From a virus, in IMG/VR virus record IMGVR_UViG_3300033550_000002, positions 1 to 64,000 of that record: 64,000 bases of DNA, one strand, 5' to 3'. Below are positions 27,048 to 34,604 of this stretch, piece after piece; within the stretch, counting starts at the first letter, position 1; every line of letters begins with the position of its first letter. The position numbers were made by a program, and so were the translations under genes. The notes below the pieces were generated by a model. The model was not told where the DNA came from, made no database searches, and saw only the letters and a program-made list of their open reading frames with translations.

Positions 27048-27728
27048 CTACTGGAGGTAGAACTCCTCGCCGCTGCTGCGGGTGACGGCCTCCGTCAGGG
27101 CCGCGTTCTCGTGGTCCTTGTCGGTGGCCTTGCGGACCGTGAGGGTCCAGCCGTTGTCCTTCTGGCACTTGACCAGCTTCTCCGGCTCGTTCTCGAAGAC
27201 ACGGGCCGCGAGCGTGGCGTCGGGCTTCGGGAGCAGGATGCGCTGGAAGTCGACCGGGGTGAGGTTCTTGCGAGCGGTCGCCGCGTCGAACTTCCGGGCG
27301 GAGGACAGGATGACGGCGTTGTCGCCGTACACCCGGGTGCCGGACTCGACCGCGCGGCTCTTGATCACGGCCTTCGCCTTGTCCACCAGGTAGACGGCCC
27401 GCTCCTTCGCCTGCTGCTGCCGCTCGATGACCTCGGCCAGCTCCTCGTCGGTCATGCTGTCGAAGTGGTCGGCCATGTCCATGTCGTCGATCTCCGTCTT
27501 CATCGCGTGCGGGTGGTCACCCGGGAGGGTGTTGACCGGGGCGTAGCCCGTCTTGCGGGGCTCGCCGTCGGGTCCGAAGTAGTTGTCGTGGAACGCGTCC
27601 GAGCTGATCCGGCGCTTCCGGCCCAGGCCGTCCTCCTGGACGGTGGAGATCGTGACGACCGCACCTCCGTCGTTGACGACCTGCACCAGGTTGCCGGACC
27701 TGACGTTTACGAAGAGCTGCCCGTCCAT
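27048..27728 (-). CDS. hypothetical conserved phage protein
   Basis: 226 aa, ATG 27728 with AAGGAG upstream. Central coiled-coil-like helix (EELAEVIERQQQAKERAVYLVDKAKAVIKSRAV, here given in parts: residues about 93-125). The C-terminal half is mixed alpha/beta. No domain recognised. It forms its own transcription unit, with an inverted-repeat promoter upstream and a strong terminator downstream, which suggests regulated, possibly high expression. Confidence 0.6.
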   Translation of the reverse strand: MDGQLFVNVRSGNLVQVVNDGGAVVTISTVQEDGLGRKRRISSDAFHDNYFGPDGEPRKTGYAPVNTLPGDHPHAMKTEIDDMDMADHFDSMTDEELAEVIERQQQAKERAVYLVDKAKAVIKSRAVESGTRVYGDNAVILSSARKFDAATARKNLTPVDFQRILLPKPDATLAARVFENEPEKLVKCQKDNGWTLTVRKATDKDHENAALTEAVTRSSGEEFYLQ

Positions 27729-27767
27729 GTCTTTTCTCCTTTCCAGGGCCCCCTGTGGGGGCCTTGT

Positions 27768-27806
27768 AAGAACAACTCTACCACAGAATCGGGAAGTGTT
27801 GTTCTT
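27768..27806 (-). promoter_or_regulatory. promoter flanked by 9-bp inverted repeat
   Basis: AAGAACAAC (27768-27776) and GTTGTTCTT (27798-27806) are perfect inverted arms. Between them on the minus strand lies an extended -10, TGGTAGAGT. A dimeric regulator bound to both arms would cover the polymerase site of the gene starting at 27728. Confidence 0.5.
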
Positions 27807-27822
27807 TGATTTCGAGAAAGAA

Positions 27823-27848
27823 GACAGGGGCCCCGAAGGGCCCCCGTC
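27823..27848 (-). terminator. hairpin terminator downstream of 27849-28145
   Basis: On the minus strand GACGGGGGCCC and GGGGCCCTGTC pair around a CTTC/TTCG-type tetraloop, beginning at the stop codon. The stem has one mismatch. Confidence 0.65.
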
Positions 27849-28145
27849 TCACTGCTCGTCGCTCAGGATGCGCTCGACGTCCTCGGCGATCTCGCCCTTG
27901 ACCTGCTCGAAGAGATCCTGTCGTGCCTCACCGAGGGAGGCCCACAGGCTCGCGGCGTCCTGGTCGGCGGAGAACCCCGCCAGGTCGACGACCTGTCCCC
28001 TGGTGAGCAGCACGCGGCCGTGCGGAACGTACGCCGCCGCCCAGACGGAGATCTGGCAGTTCGCGTCCAGGTAGAGAACCGGGTCCTGGGCGAACGAACT
28101 CATCAGGGAGTCCAGGTCGCTCATCTCAAGGATCGGCTGAATCAC
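27849..28145 (-). CDS. small acidic hypothetical protein
   Basis: 98 aa from GTG 28145, which follows AGGGGGCG; an internal ATG at 28124 (MSDLDSL) is the alternative. Acidic with a helical C-terminus (ARQDLFEQVKGEIAEDVERI). No domain recognised. It starts within 10 bp of the upstream exoribonuclease stop, so it belongs to that operon. Confidence 0.55.
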   Translation of the reverse strand: MIQPILEMSDLDSLMSSFAQDPVLYLDANCQISVWAAAYVPHGRVLLTRGQVVDLAGFSADQDAASLWASLGEARQDLFEQVKGEIAEDVERILSDEQ

Positions 28146-28154
28146 GGTCGCCCC

Positions 28155-28787
28155 CTAGACGGCAACGACGCCGCTGGCGACTCGCACCGCGTGCGAGTGC
28201 TCCAGCAGGAAGTCGTGCACGACCTTGTCGTGTTCGGCGTCGCGAAGCGCGTGGTGCTGCCCGCGCGGGTCCTGCGCCGGAAGCTCCAGGCCGTTCGGCA
28301 GACGGCCCATGCGGACGCCGGAGATGTCCTCCAGGGTCGCGATGTCCTGGAAGGGCCGACGGGGCACCGAGGCGGGCATACGGCTCCAGTCGTTGTCCCA
28401 GAGGTTGTGCACCCGCTGCATGTCCTGCGTGCCGTGGTCCGCGATGAACCCGACGGACTCGCGGGCAGCCCGCCGGTTCGTCACGTCCTCGAAGTACATC
28501 GCCACGGAGTTCCGCAGGTCGGCGTACGAGACGACGTTGAGGTGCATCTGGTCCAGCGACCCGTCGGCGAGACGCGGCAGCTTCGACCAGACGTTCTCGC
28601 GACGCCACAGGCTTCCGGCGTCCTGGGCGTTGCGGATCTCCTCCTGGTTCATGTCGCCGTTGATCAGGTAGATGCTGCCGCGCGAGGAGTGCAGGGCCAG
28701 GGAGATCAGGCCCCTCGGCGTCATGTCGTGCGGGATGAACTCCGCGTCTCCGTAGGCGAAGAGGAAGTCCGGAAAGTGTGCGAGCAA
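28155..28787 (-). CDS. Rv2179c-like DEDD 3'-5' exoribonuclease
   Basis: About 210 aa from TTG 28787, preceded by CAGGAGATCACC; GTG 28811 is an in-frame alternative. The N-terminus FAYGDAEFIPHD ... GLISLAL matches the DxEF-x(n)-LISIG start of the mycobacterial Rv2179c exoribonuclease family. WRRENVWSKLP and a late HHALRDAEHDKVV (H-x4-D ending) complete the DEDDh pattern. It would trim RNA 3' ends. The first acidic motif is DAE rather than DTE. Confidence 0.7.
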   Translation of the reverse strand: MLAHFPDFLFAYGDAEFIPHDMTPRGLISLALHSSRGSIYLINGDMNQEEIRNAQDAGSLWRRENVWSKLPRLADGSLDQMHLNVVSYADLRNSVAMYFEDVTNRRAARESVGFIADHGTQDMQRVHNLWDNDWSRMPASVPRRPFQDIATLEDISGVRMGRLPNGLELPAQDPRGQHHALRDAEHDKVVHDFLLEHSHAVRVASGVVAV

Positions 28788-28801
28788 GGTGATCTCCTGT
28801 C

Positions 28802-29236
28802 TCAGGTCCACTGGCCGTTCAGGTAGGCGCGGGCCGCCCGGAAGACCTCCGGGGCCCGCCCCTCCTTCAGGGCCAGGATGGGCGACTCGTCGCCCAGGTG
28901 CGGGTTCATGCCGATGATCCAGGCGCGGGCCATCTCGTCGCCCTCTGCTTCGGCGATGAGGGTGAAGATCTCTCGGGCAGCTCGGAAGGTCTCGGCCGTC
29001 TCGCCGATCGACCGACCGTCGCTCACGTGGAGAACCATCTTGCGGCCCAGGTTCTCCACGAGGAAGTCGACGTTCTCACGCTGCGCCGAGAGCCACCGCT
29101 CCTGCTCGTCCAGCACGAGCTGGATCGTCCTGCGCAGGGAGCAGTTCGCCTCGTTCTTCCAGGGGCAGTCCGGCTCGATCGCCAGGTGCAGGGCCTTCGC
29201 CTGGTCGGTGATGTGGTACGGCCACTCAGCGGCCAC
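28802..29236 (-). CDS. hypothetical protein with antitoxin/ParS-like C-terminus
   Basis: 144 aa from GTG 29236, which follows GGAGGAG; an upstream extension is a low-complexity Ser/Arg artefact. The C-terminal 40 residues (ARAWIIGMNPHLGDESPILA then LKEG) resemble the MbcA/ParS/Xre toxin-binding domain (W ... P ... G ... P ... L ... G). No toxin partner of that class (RES domain) was recognised next to it, so the domain may simply be a phage regulator module. Confidence 0.5.
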   Translation of the reverse strand: MAAEWPYHITDQAKALHLAIEPDCPWKNEANCSLRRTIQLVLDEQERWLSAQRENVDFLVENLGRKMVLHVSDGRSIGETAETFRAAREIFTLIAEAEGDEMARAWIIGMNPHLGDESPILALKEGRAPEVFRAARAYLNGQWT

Positions 29237-29660
29237 CGTTCTCCTCCTTCTCCGTGGGGCGCTCGACGACGAAGTGCCTGCGCCGCGTTCCGTGGACGAG
29301 GACGAGCGTCGCGTCCCCGACGATGTTCCAGCCGTGGGTGATGCCGCCCGCGCCGTGCCGACGCCCCATGCACTGGCAGTTGCAGTCACGGCTCTTGGCG
29401 TTCCAGCACCGGGTGTCGCAGCGCTCGACGCACGTGAAGTCCACGTAGACGTCGATCCGGCCGAGACGCCTCGCGAGCGCTTCGACCACCGGCTCGAAGT
29501 GCGTCCGGGCGATCTCCCAGCGCTGCTCTTCCTTGTTCCAGTCGGGCCTGATGCTCTTGCCCAGGACCGCCTTCAGCCAGCTCCGGTTGTCCTTCGAGTA
29601 GGGCATCTTCAGGACCAGGCGGCCCCTCACGGGCCGCCAGACTCCGTACTGCGGTTTCAC
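29226..29660 (-). CDS. cysteine-rich hypothetical protein, probable metal binder
   Basis: 144 aa from GTG 29660, with AAGGAGG upstream. The N-terminal half begins with a beta segment (VWRPVRGRLVLKMPY). The centre has six cysteines in order C-x3-C-x3-C-x7-C-x-C-x-C (CVERCDTRCWNAKSRDCNCQ...) followed by Gly/His residues. That density suggests a structural zinc or iron-sulphur site. The last 11 nt overlap the next gene. Confidence 0.6.
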   Translation of the reverse strand: MKPQYGVWRPVRGRLVLKMPYSKDNRSWLKAVLGKSIRPDWNKEEQRWEIARTHFEPVVEALARRLGRIDVYVDFTCVERCDTRCWNAKSRDCNCQCMGRRHGAGGITHGWNIVGDATLVLVHGTRRRHFVVERPTEKEENGGR

Positions 29661-30175
29661 GATGCCTCCTTCGTACCCCCGATGAAGGCACCGGGGATGG
29701 GAACGCCGTTCCGCTTGCTGCTCAGGTGGAAGGCCCGGATGTTCTCCTCGCACCGGTACGAGCGCTGCTCGGTGGTGCCGTACTCCTCGGAGAGCTTCCT
29801 GGCGTGCCTGCGGGCCCGTATCCCCGAACGGTGGATGATCTTCCCGCAGGCGCACATCGTGCGCTTGGCCTTCGCGCGGCCCACGTCCGTGCGCCCCGAG
29901 GACAGGAACTCCTCGAAGGCGGTGCGGTCGCACCGCAGCCACTCCGGCTGCCCGGCGGGCAGAGCGTAGAACCTCCACACGATCGAACCCTGTGCGCCCA
30001 TCCTGACGGTCACGAGAGCTTCGTCGACACCTCCGTCCGCGAGGCGGCGGATGTGCTCGTAGAAGACCTCTCGGCGTGCTTCCCGGACGATCCCCCGGGA
30101 GAGCCAGCGGCGCTGGCGGAACTCGTCGTGCAGTTCCGCCAGCGCCACCGTCAGGGACTTCTCGTCAGGCGACAC
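29657..30175 (-). CDS. hypothetical protein with zinc-finger-like motif
   Basis: 172 aa from GTG 30175, overlapping the helicase stop by 11 bp. The N-terminal helical part (LAELHDEFRQRRWLSRGIV) is followed near residue 108 by MCACGKIIHR ... RRHARKL ... YRCEENIRAFH, a Cys/His arrangement that could bind zinc and nucleic acid. Co-transcribed with the SF1 helicase, so a helicase accessory role is possible. Weak ribosome-binding site. Confidence 0.55.
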   Translation of the reverse strand: MSPDEKSLTVALAELHDEFRQRRWLSRGIVREARREVFYEHIRRLADGGVDEALVTVRMGAQGSIVWRFYALPAGQPEWLRCDRTAFEEFLSSGRTDVGRAKAKRTMCACGKIIHRSGIRARRHARKLSEEYGTTEQRSYRCEENIRAFHLSSKRNGVPIPGAFIGGTKEAS

Positions 30176-31667
30176 GGAACTCGGGCTCCTGGACCGGCGC
30201 GGGGTAGCGGTCGATCCAGGCGAGTCCGGAGCGGTCGAGGTGACGCTTGGCGCGGGTGACGGCCACGTAGTGGATCATCGCCTCGTGCCGGTCGATGGTG
30301 CCGGGCTCCAGCTCCATCGTCAGGGGGTTCTCGAACGGGCGGGGCTCGAAGAAGTCGTCGCCGAGCTGGACCCGGTCCCACTCCAGACCCTTGATCGAGT
30401 GGCAGGTGGTGACCGCGACGTCGTGCTTCGGGTACCGGTCGCTGTACTCGACCATCTGCTTGCACGCGTCGATCAGGGGGCTGATCTTGTACGCCTGGAT
30501 GAGCTTCACGATCGACTTGAGGTGGCCGCCGCCCGGCTCCTCCGTGTAGTCGACCAGCTCCTGCCAGTTACTGAAGGCGCTCAGCTCCAGGCTGCGCGGC
30601 TTCTCGCCCTTCATGAGGCTGGACGCCGCGTAGGCGATGTCCAGGATCTGCTTGGTGCCCTTCACCATCGCGACCCGCTTGCCCGCCATCAGGTAGCTGA
30701 TGGCGTACTCCATCGCTCCGGCGTTGGTCCGGGTCAGAACCACGTCGGGGTCGGGCATCTCGCCCTCGGTGACCCGGTCGTTGATCGAGTCGAGACCCTT
30801 GATCGTCACGCCGGTCAGCGTGTGCGGCAGGTGCTTCATGGCCTCCTCGGCCACCGCGTTGCCGAAGCGGAAGGACTGCGTCAGGTACAGGCGCTCGCCC
30901 TCGAACTTCAGGATCTGGTCGGAGGCACCGCGCCAGGCGTACAGGGCCTGGCTCGGGTCGCCGATCAGGACGCCCTGCGCGCCCTTCTGGTTGGACAGGA
31001 ACTTCATCGTGCAGTCGTTACTGTCCTGCGCCTCGTCGATCAGGACGGCCTCGTAGCCGAAGTTCCGGCCGCCCTCGGCGACCAGCTTGAAGGCGTGGGT
31101 CATCGTGAAGGGGAGCCACGAGCCCGGCTGGATCGCCTCCAGCCAGATCCGCCAGGCGAGCTTCGCGATGTGGATGCGGGACGCCTCCATGCTCGTCTGC
31201 TCGACACCGGCCACCGCGAAGTACACGTCCTTCTCGGTGATCTTCTTGTGGTCGGAGTTGCAGAACCGGTTGATCGCCTCGGCGGCCAGGCGGGCCTGCG
31301 TGAACCCGTCGAGCATCAGCCCGCTGCCGAAGTCGACCGGCTTGATGCCGAGGCGCTTGGCGATGGCCGAGGCGGGCACGTGCGGCGCGTCGATCCTCAT
31401 GCGGTCCGCGTGCGTGTCGGCGTACGAGCGCCAGGCCATCTGGCTGGTGGTGCGCACGTCCACCCAGGGCATGTCCTTGAACTTGCGCTCCGCCTCCTTG
31501 CGGGCGGCGGTGTTGTAGACCAGGTAGAGCGTCTTCTTGCCGCGCATCTGGTGTGCCATGCCGACGGCGGTGGCGCTCTTGCCGGAACCGGCGGGCGCGA
31601 TCAGGGAGAACGACACCCCCTTGGCGGCCAGGTCGATCGCGGCCTGCTGCTCCTCCGTGAACTTCAC
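30165..31667 (-). CDS. SF1 (UvrD/FBH1-like) DNA helicase
   Basis: 500 aa. Motif I APAGSGKSA (K30), motif II LIDEAQDSND near 210, motif III IGDPSQALYAWRGA near 240, motif V/VI TCHSIKGLEWDRV and YVAVTRAKRHL near 475. The order matches UvrD-superfamily helicases and is closest in feel to F-box-helicase/UvrD-like phage enzymes. It likely unwinds or displaces recombination intermediates. GTG 31667 follows AGGAGAAG. The HTH regulator just upstream is in the same operon. Confidence 0.9.
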   Translation of the reverse strand: MKFTEEQQAAIDLAAKGVSFSLIAPAGSGKSATAVGMAHQMRGKKTLYLVYNTAARKEAERKFKDMPWVDVRTTSQMAWRSYADTHADRMRIDAPHVPASAIAKRLGIKPVDFGSGLMLDGFTQARLAAEAINRFCNSDHKKITEKDVYFAVAGVEQTSMEASRIHIAKLAWRIWLEAIQPGSWLPFTMTHAFKLVAEGGRNFGYEAVLIDEAQDSNDCTMKFLSNQKGAQGVLIGDPSQALYAWRGASDQILKFEGERLYLTQSFRFGNAVAEEAMKHLPHTLTGVTIKGLDSINDRVTEGEMPDPDVVLTRTNAGAMEYAISYLMAGKRVAMVKGTKQILDIAYAASSLMKGEKPRSLELSAFSNWQELVDYTEEPGGGHLKSIVKLIQAYKISPLIDACKQMVEYSDRYPKHDVAVTTCHSIKGLEWDRVQLGDDFFEPRPFENPLTMELEPGTIDRHEAMIHYVAVTRAKRHLDRSGLAWIDRYPAPVQEPEFRVA

Positions 31668-31676
31668 GGGCTTCTC

Positions 31677-31961
31677 CTATTCCGTCTTTTCTTCATCCTG
31701 GCGGCCCGGGACGAAGTCTTCGGGCCACATTCCGAAGAAGTCGGCGAGCCGGTCGAGGTCCCTGGAGTCCCAGGTTCCCGCCTGGATCTTCCGGGGCATG
31801 TACGCCTCGGAGACTCCCAGGTGATCAGCCAGCTCGCGCAGCTTCCTCGTGTACACCTTCCGGACCGTGCTCCCGGTGAGGGATTCTCGGTCCTCGCTGA
31901 CCTTGAGGGCCAGCATGTTCTCGACGGTCTGACTGATCGTCGCGCCTGTATTTTTCGCCAC
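31677..31961 (-). CDS. Xre-like helix-turn-helix regulator
   Basis: 94 aa from GTG 31961, with GGAGAG upstream. Residues 45-85 form an HTH: LRELADHLGVSEA, YMPRKIQAGTW, then LDRLADFFGM, the Cro/C1 layout. It is first in the helicase operon, behind a promoter whose -10 is spanned by a 10-bp inverted repeat (32008-32034), which makes autoregulation likely. Confidence 0.75.
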   Translation of the reverse strand: MAKNTGATISQTVENMLALKVSEDRESLTGSTVRKVYTRKLRELADHLGVSEAYMPRKIQAGTWDSRDLDRLADFFGMWPEDFVPGRQDEEKTE

Positions 31962-32007
31962 GGTCTCTCCTCGTGATTGCCTCACTTAAAGATACCGCCG
32001 TTTTCCC

Positions 32008-32034
32008 TTCTTCTGTGATTCTAGCACAGAAGAA
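32008..32034 (-). promoter_or_regulatory. promoter with inverted repeat over the -10 box
   Basis: TTCTTCTGTG (32008-32017) and CACAGAAGAA (32025-32034) are perfect inverted arms. The loop holds the minus-strand -10 TAGAAT preceded by TGC. Likely operator for the Xre-like protein at 31677-31961. The same hairpin could also act as a weak terminator for the gene ending at 32046. Confidence 0.55.
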
Positions 32035-32045
32035 CTTCAACTTGC

Positions 32046-32570
32046 TTACAGGCTACGGAGGTAGTCGCCGAGGCGGATCGGCTTGTCCTCGATCACCACG
32101 ACCTGGTCGGAGAGGCCGGAGTTGTCGGCCTCCTCGATCAGCTTCTTCTTGTGCGCCTCGACCTTCGCCACCCTGGCCTGGCGCACCAGGCCCATCGCGC
32201 GGTCGTGGCGACCCTTCTCGATGAGCCTGCGGGCCGCGTTCTGCTGCGGCGGCGTCTCCCGCTGAACCTCCGTCGGCACCTCGGCGGGCTTCACCGGGGC
32301 GGGCGGCTCGGCCACGGGTGCGTCGACCACCTCGGACCGCTGTACCCCGGCCGACGGCTCACGCAGCTCCACCTCCTGGGTGACGCCCTCCGCCTGCTGG
32401 GCGGCCACGGCGTCCTGGTAGTACTTCAGTGCGGCGTCTGATCCGCTGCGGATGTACGCCTCAACCATGTCGGCGGAGAACAGGAAGTCCTCGAAGGCTC
32501 CTCCGCCCATCGCGCCCATGTACTGCCCGGCGGCCTGTGCAGCCGCCGCACGGATCTCGATGTCGTCCAC
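32046..32570 (-). CDS. hypothetical protein, proline-rich centre
   Basis: 174 aa from GTG 32570, with GAGGGGGAAC upstream. Helical N-terminus, a Pro/Glu/Val-rich middle (VAEPPAPVKPAEVPTEVQRE) and a basic helical C-terminus (RQARVAKVEAHKKKLIEE). It looks like a flexible linker protein. No family recognised. Confidence 0.55.
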   Translation of the reverse strand: MDDIEIRAAAAQAAGQYMGAMGGGAFEDFLFSADMVEAYIRSGSDAALKYYQDAVAAQQAEGVTQEVELREPSAGVQRSEVVDAPVAEPPAPVKPAEVPTEVQRETPPQQNAARRLIEKGRHDRAMGLVRQARVAKVEAHKKKLIEEADNSGLSDQVVVIEDKPIRLGDYLRSL

Positions 32571-32583
32571 GTTCCCCCTCTTT

Positions 32584-32709
32584 TCAATTCCAGGGCGGGA
32601 GTTCGCCATGCACCAGGAAGTACAGCAGCCCGTAGACCGCCGAGAGGACGATCAGTATGACCGCACCCTGGAGCAGGGCGATTCCCAGGTTTCTGAAGTT
32701 CTGCTTCAC
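32584..32709 (-). CDS. 41-aa single-span membrane protein
   Basis: GTG 32709 overlaps the upstream stop (GTGA). Residues 8-32 (IALLQGAVILIVLSAVYGLL) form one transmembrane helix with a short basic N-terminus and a C-terminal ELPPWN. Function unknown; small phage membrane proteins of this kind often act on the host envelope. Confidence 0.6.
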   Translation of the reverse strand: MKQNFRNLGIALLQGAVILIVLSAVYGLLYFLVHGELPPWN

Positions 32710-32954
32710 CGGTACATCCGGCGGACCGCTTCGACGTCGTCGGCGCGGTACCCGAGACCGTTCCAGGTGCGCACCGGGCGGATGCCGTTGCGAACCAGGA
32801 CGTTGCGGGTGCGGCGGGCGTTCAGGCCCAGCCGGACCGCCGCCTCGTGGAGGGGGATGATCGGGTCGACGCTCTGCGGCGTGCTCTCGCCGCGTGCGCG
32901 CCTGCGCTCCTCGCGCTCGCGCTTCACGTCGGACCACTTGGTGTGCGGGTTCAT
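32706..32954 (-). CDS. small helix-turn-helix DNA-binding protein
   Basis: 82 aa, ATG 32954 with GAGAGGG upstream. The basic N-terminal helix is followed by an HTH (LHEAAVRLGLNARRTRNVLV) and a short wing (GLGYRADDVEAVRRMYR), like excisionase/MerR-type helix-turn-helix proteins. It overlaps both neighbours by 4 bp, forming a coupled unit with the ribbon-helix-helix protein. Confidence 0.65.
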   Translation of the reverse strand: MNPHTKWSDVKREREERRRARGESTPQSVDPIIPLHEAAVRLGLNARRTRNVLVRNGIRPVRTWNGLGYRADDVEAVRRMYR

Positions 32955-33103
32955 TCCCTCTCCCTCTTGCGCCGTCGAAGTTCAGCCAGGCCCAGGATTC
33001 GGATGGTGTCCGCGAGGCTCCGGCTGTCCTTTTCCGAGAAGTCCTGGAACTCGGACTTCTCCTCCTTCGTCAGCCGGATCGTAACGCGTTCGTCGCGTGC
33101 CAT
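32951..33103 (-). CDS. ribbon-helix-helix (Arc/CopG-like) protein
   Basis: 50 aa from ATG 33103. VTIRLTKEEKSEFQDFSE is a typical RHH beta strand and first helix, and SLADTIRILGLAELRR is the second helix. Such dimers repress promoters or act as antitoxins. No toxin partner was recognised next to it. Ends with a basic tail overlapping the next start. Confidence 0.7.
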   Translation of the reverse strand: MARDERVTIRLTKEEKSEFQDFSEKDSRSLADTIRILGLAELRRRKRERE

Positions 33104-33111
33104 GCCCGCCT

Positions 33112-33330
33112 CTACGAGTGGTCGATGCCGCTGACCGCGCTGCTGCCGGGCCCCTCGGCGACGGCGGGGCCGGTGTTGCGGACGGTGATCCGGGTACCGG
33201 GGCGGGGCGCGGGGCCGGAGTAGCCGGAGACCGCCCGGCCGCCGCCCGACTGCACGGCGGGGCCGGTGTCCTGGATCTTCACGTTGCTCCGGCGGCGGAG
33301 CCGCGCCCACATGCGCTCGACGGTTTCCAT
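33112..33330 (-). CDS. hypothetical protein with two internal repeats
   Basis: 72 aa, ATG 33330 with AGAGAGG upstream. Two copies of a TGPAV-x(3-4)-G-x(2-4)-AVSG unit (QDTGPAVQSGGGRAVSG and RNTGPAVAEGPGSSAVSG). Basic N-terminus. First gene behind the promoter at 33358-33387. Function unknown. Confidence 0.5.
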   Translation of the reverse strand: METVERMWARLRRRSNVKIQDTGPAVQSGGGRAVSGYSGPAPRPGTRITVRNTGPAVAEGPGSSAVSGIDHS

Positions 33331-33357
33331 GAACCTACCTCTCTGTTCGGTAAGTTC

Positions 33358-33387
33358 AGTCTACGGCAGACTTTGGCTGCCAATCAA
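33358..33387 (-). promoter_or_regulatory. promoter with TTGGCAGCCAA inverted repeat
   Basis: Minus strand: TTGATT (33382-33387), 18-nt spacer, TAGACT (33358-33363). The perfect inverted repeat TTGGC-A-GCCAA and an overlapping GGCAG...CTGCC repeat lie between the boxes. The same 14-bp core occurs at 272-285. Confidence 0.6.
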
Positions 33388-33392
33388 GTCCC

Positions 33393-33770
33393 TCAGGAGC
33401 GGCCGGGCGAGCAGTAGAGGGCGAACCCCACGGCCACGGCCGTCACCAGCAGGCACGGCAGGGAGAACGTGAGGAACGTCGAGACGGCACCGACTCCGGC
33501 CACGATCCACATGCCCAGGTAGAGGCGCTGATCGTGCACCACGTGCTCGACCACGCGCTCGACGCCCTCCTGTTGGATGTAGGGCGACTCCTGCTGGATC
33601 TTCACGATCCGGTGGTAGGCCATGTCGGCCGCCCGCTCGTGCGCCTCCGGCCCGAAAGCGCCGATCCCGTCAGGGGTGGGAGATCCCGCGCGAGCGCGCT
33701 CGGCAGGAGGGTGCGCGAGACTCCGGCGTCGAGCCGTGGAGCCGAAGATCTCGTCCTTGTCGTAGCTCAC
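33393..33770 (-). CDS. membrane protein, unknown
   Basis: 125 aa from GTG 33770. A soluble N-terminal 80 residues precedes two closely spaced transmembrane helices (MWIVAGVGAVSTFLTFSL and LLVTAVAVGFALYC). No ribosome-binding site closer than a weak GGTGA. It ends right before the promoter of the next gene, so it is probably a short transcription unit. Confidence 0.55.
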   Translation of the reverse strand: MSYDKDEIFGSTARRRSLAHPPAERARAGSPTPDGIGAFGPEAHERAADMAYHRIVKIQQESPYIQQEGVERVVEHVVHDQRLYLGMWIVAGVGAVSTFLTFSLPCLLVTAVAVGFALYCSPGRS

Positions 33771-33845
33771 CGAAACCGCATCACCTTTCCCTCCACTTCC
33801 ACACCCGATTGTGCGGTACGTTTCGCCTTTTTGGCCAGCACGAAA

Positions 33846-33869
33846 AGGGCCCGGCCGAAGCCGGGCCCT
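33846..33869 (-). terminator. hairpin terminator downstream of 33873-34604
   Basis: AGGGCCCGGC (33846-33855) and GCCGGGCCCT (33860-33869) form a perfect 10-bp stem with a CGAA/TTCG loop. Confidence 0.8.
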
Positions 33870-33872
33870 CGT

Positions 33873-34604
33873 CTACAGGGTCAGGAACAGGAGCAGTCCG
33901 TTCATCGCGAGTGCGACGGCAAGAGCCGGACCCTTCTCCTCCTTCTGACCGGACTTCACGTAACTCCCGAGAAGGCGGAAGTTCCACCACCGCTTCCCGC
34001 TGAACTTCACCGGCCACAGGGCGGGGACCCCGGAGGTGGTGCACCCGTCCGCGATCACGTGGCTCAGGTAACCGCCGCCGACGGCCAGGGCCATCAGCCA
34101 GGGCGTCATGTACAACCCGGCGGCGTACGAGACCGCGACCGCACCGAGGAAGCAGACCGCCATGGCGATCCGGCGGGAGACCTTGCCCTTCTTCCGGTAC
34201 ACCGGCCAGAGCAGGAACACGCCCAGGCCGGTCACCAGTCCGCCCAGGGTCGCCGTGTCGGCGAGGTAGGCGAGCGCCGAGAGCGCCAGCGTCACCAGGA
34301 CGGTGTGGGTGAGCGTCCGGTGCACCGGGTCTTGCCGGTTGATCCGCTTCCAGTTCGCATGGCTGACGTCACGGCCGGTCGAGGTGGACGTCAGGGCCGC
34401 CCGGCTGACCCGGTGGACCGCACGGTGCGCGAGCGGTCCGACGGCCTGGCTCGCCAGGGAGTTCGGACTGTCGATGTCGGGCAGCAGGGAGAATCCGGCC
34501 GAGACGGCCGCCATGATGACACCCTGCGGGATCGACACGGCCCCGGTCAGGGTCACCCCTGCGGGGACGGAGACCCCGATGGCCGCGTGGACGGTCCCCT
34601 TCAC
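33873..34604 (-). CDS. YdjM-like (DUF457) membrane metal-dependent hydrolase
   Basis: 243 aa from GTG 34604, overlapping the upstream stop (GTGA). Conserved motifs: LLPDIDSPNS near 41-50, HRTLTHT near 95-101, and GYLSHVIADGCTTSGVP near 180-196, with several transmembrane segments between. This family is membrane-embedded, with Asp/His metal ligands; the substrate is not established. In a phage it could modify host lipid or wall precursors. Confidence 0.75.
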   Translation of the reverse strand: MKGTVHAAIGVSVPAGVTLTGAVSIPQGVIMAAVSAGFSLLPDIDSPNSLASQAVGPLAHRAVHRVSRAALTSTSTGRDVSHANWKRINRQDPVHRTLTHTVLVTLALSALAYLADTATLGGLVTGLGVFLLWPVYRKKGKVSRRIAMAVCFLGAVAVSYAAGLYMTPWLMALAVGGGYLSHVIADGCTTSGVPALWPVKFSGKRWWNFRLLGSYVKSGQKEEKGPALAVALAMNGLLLFLTL

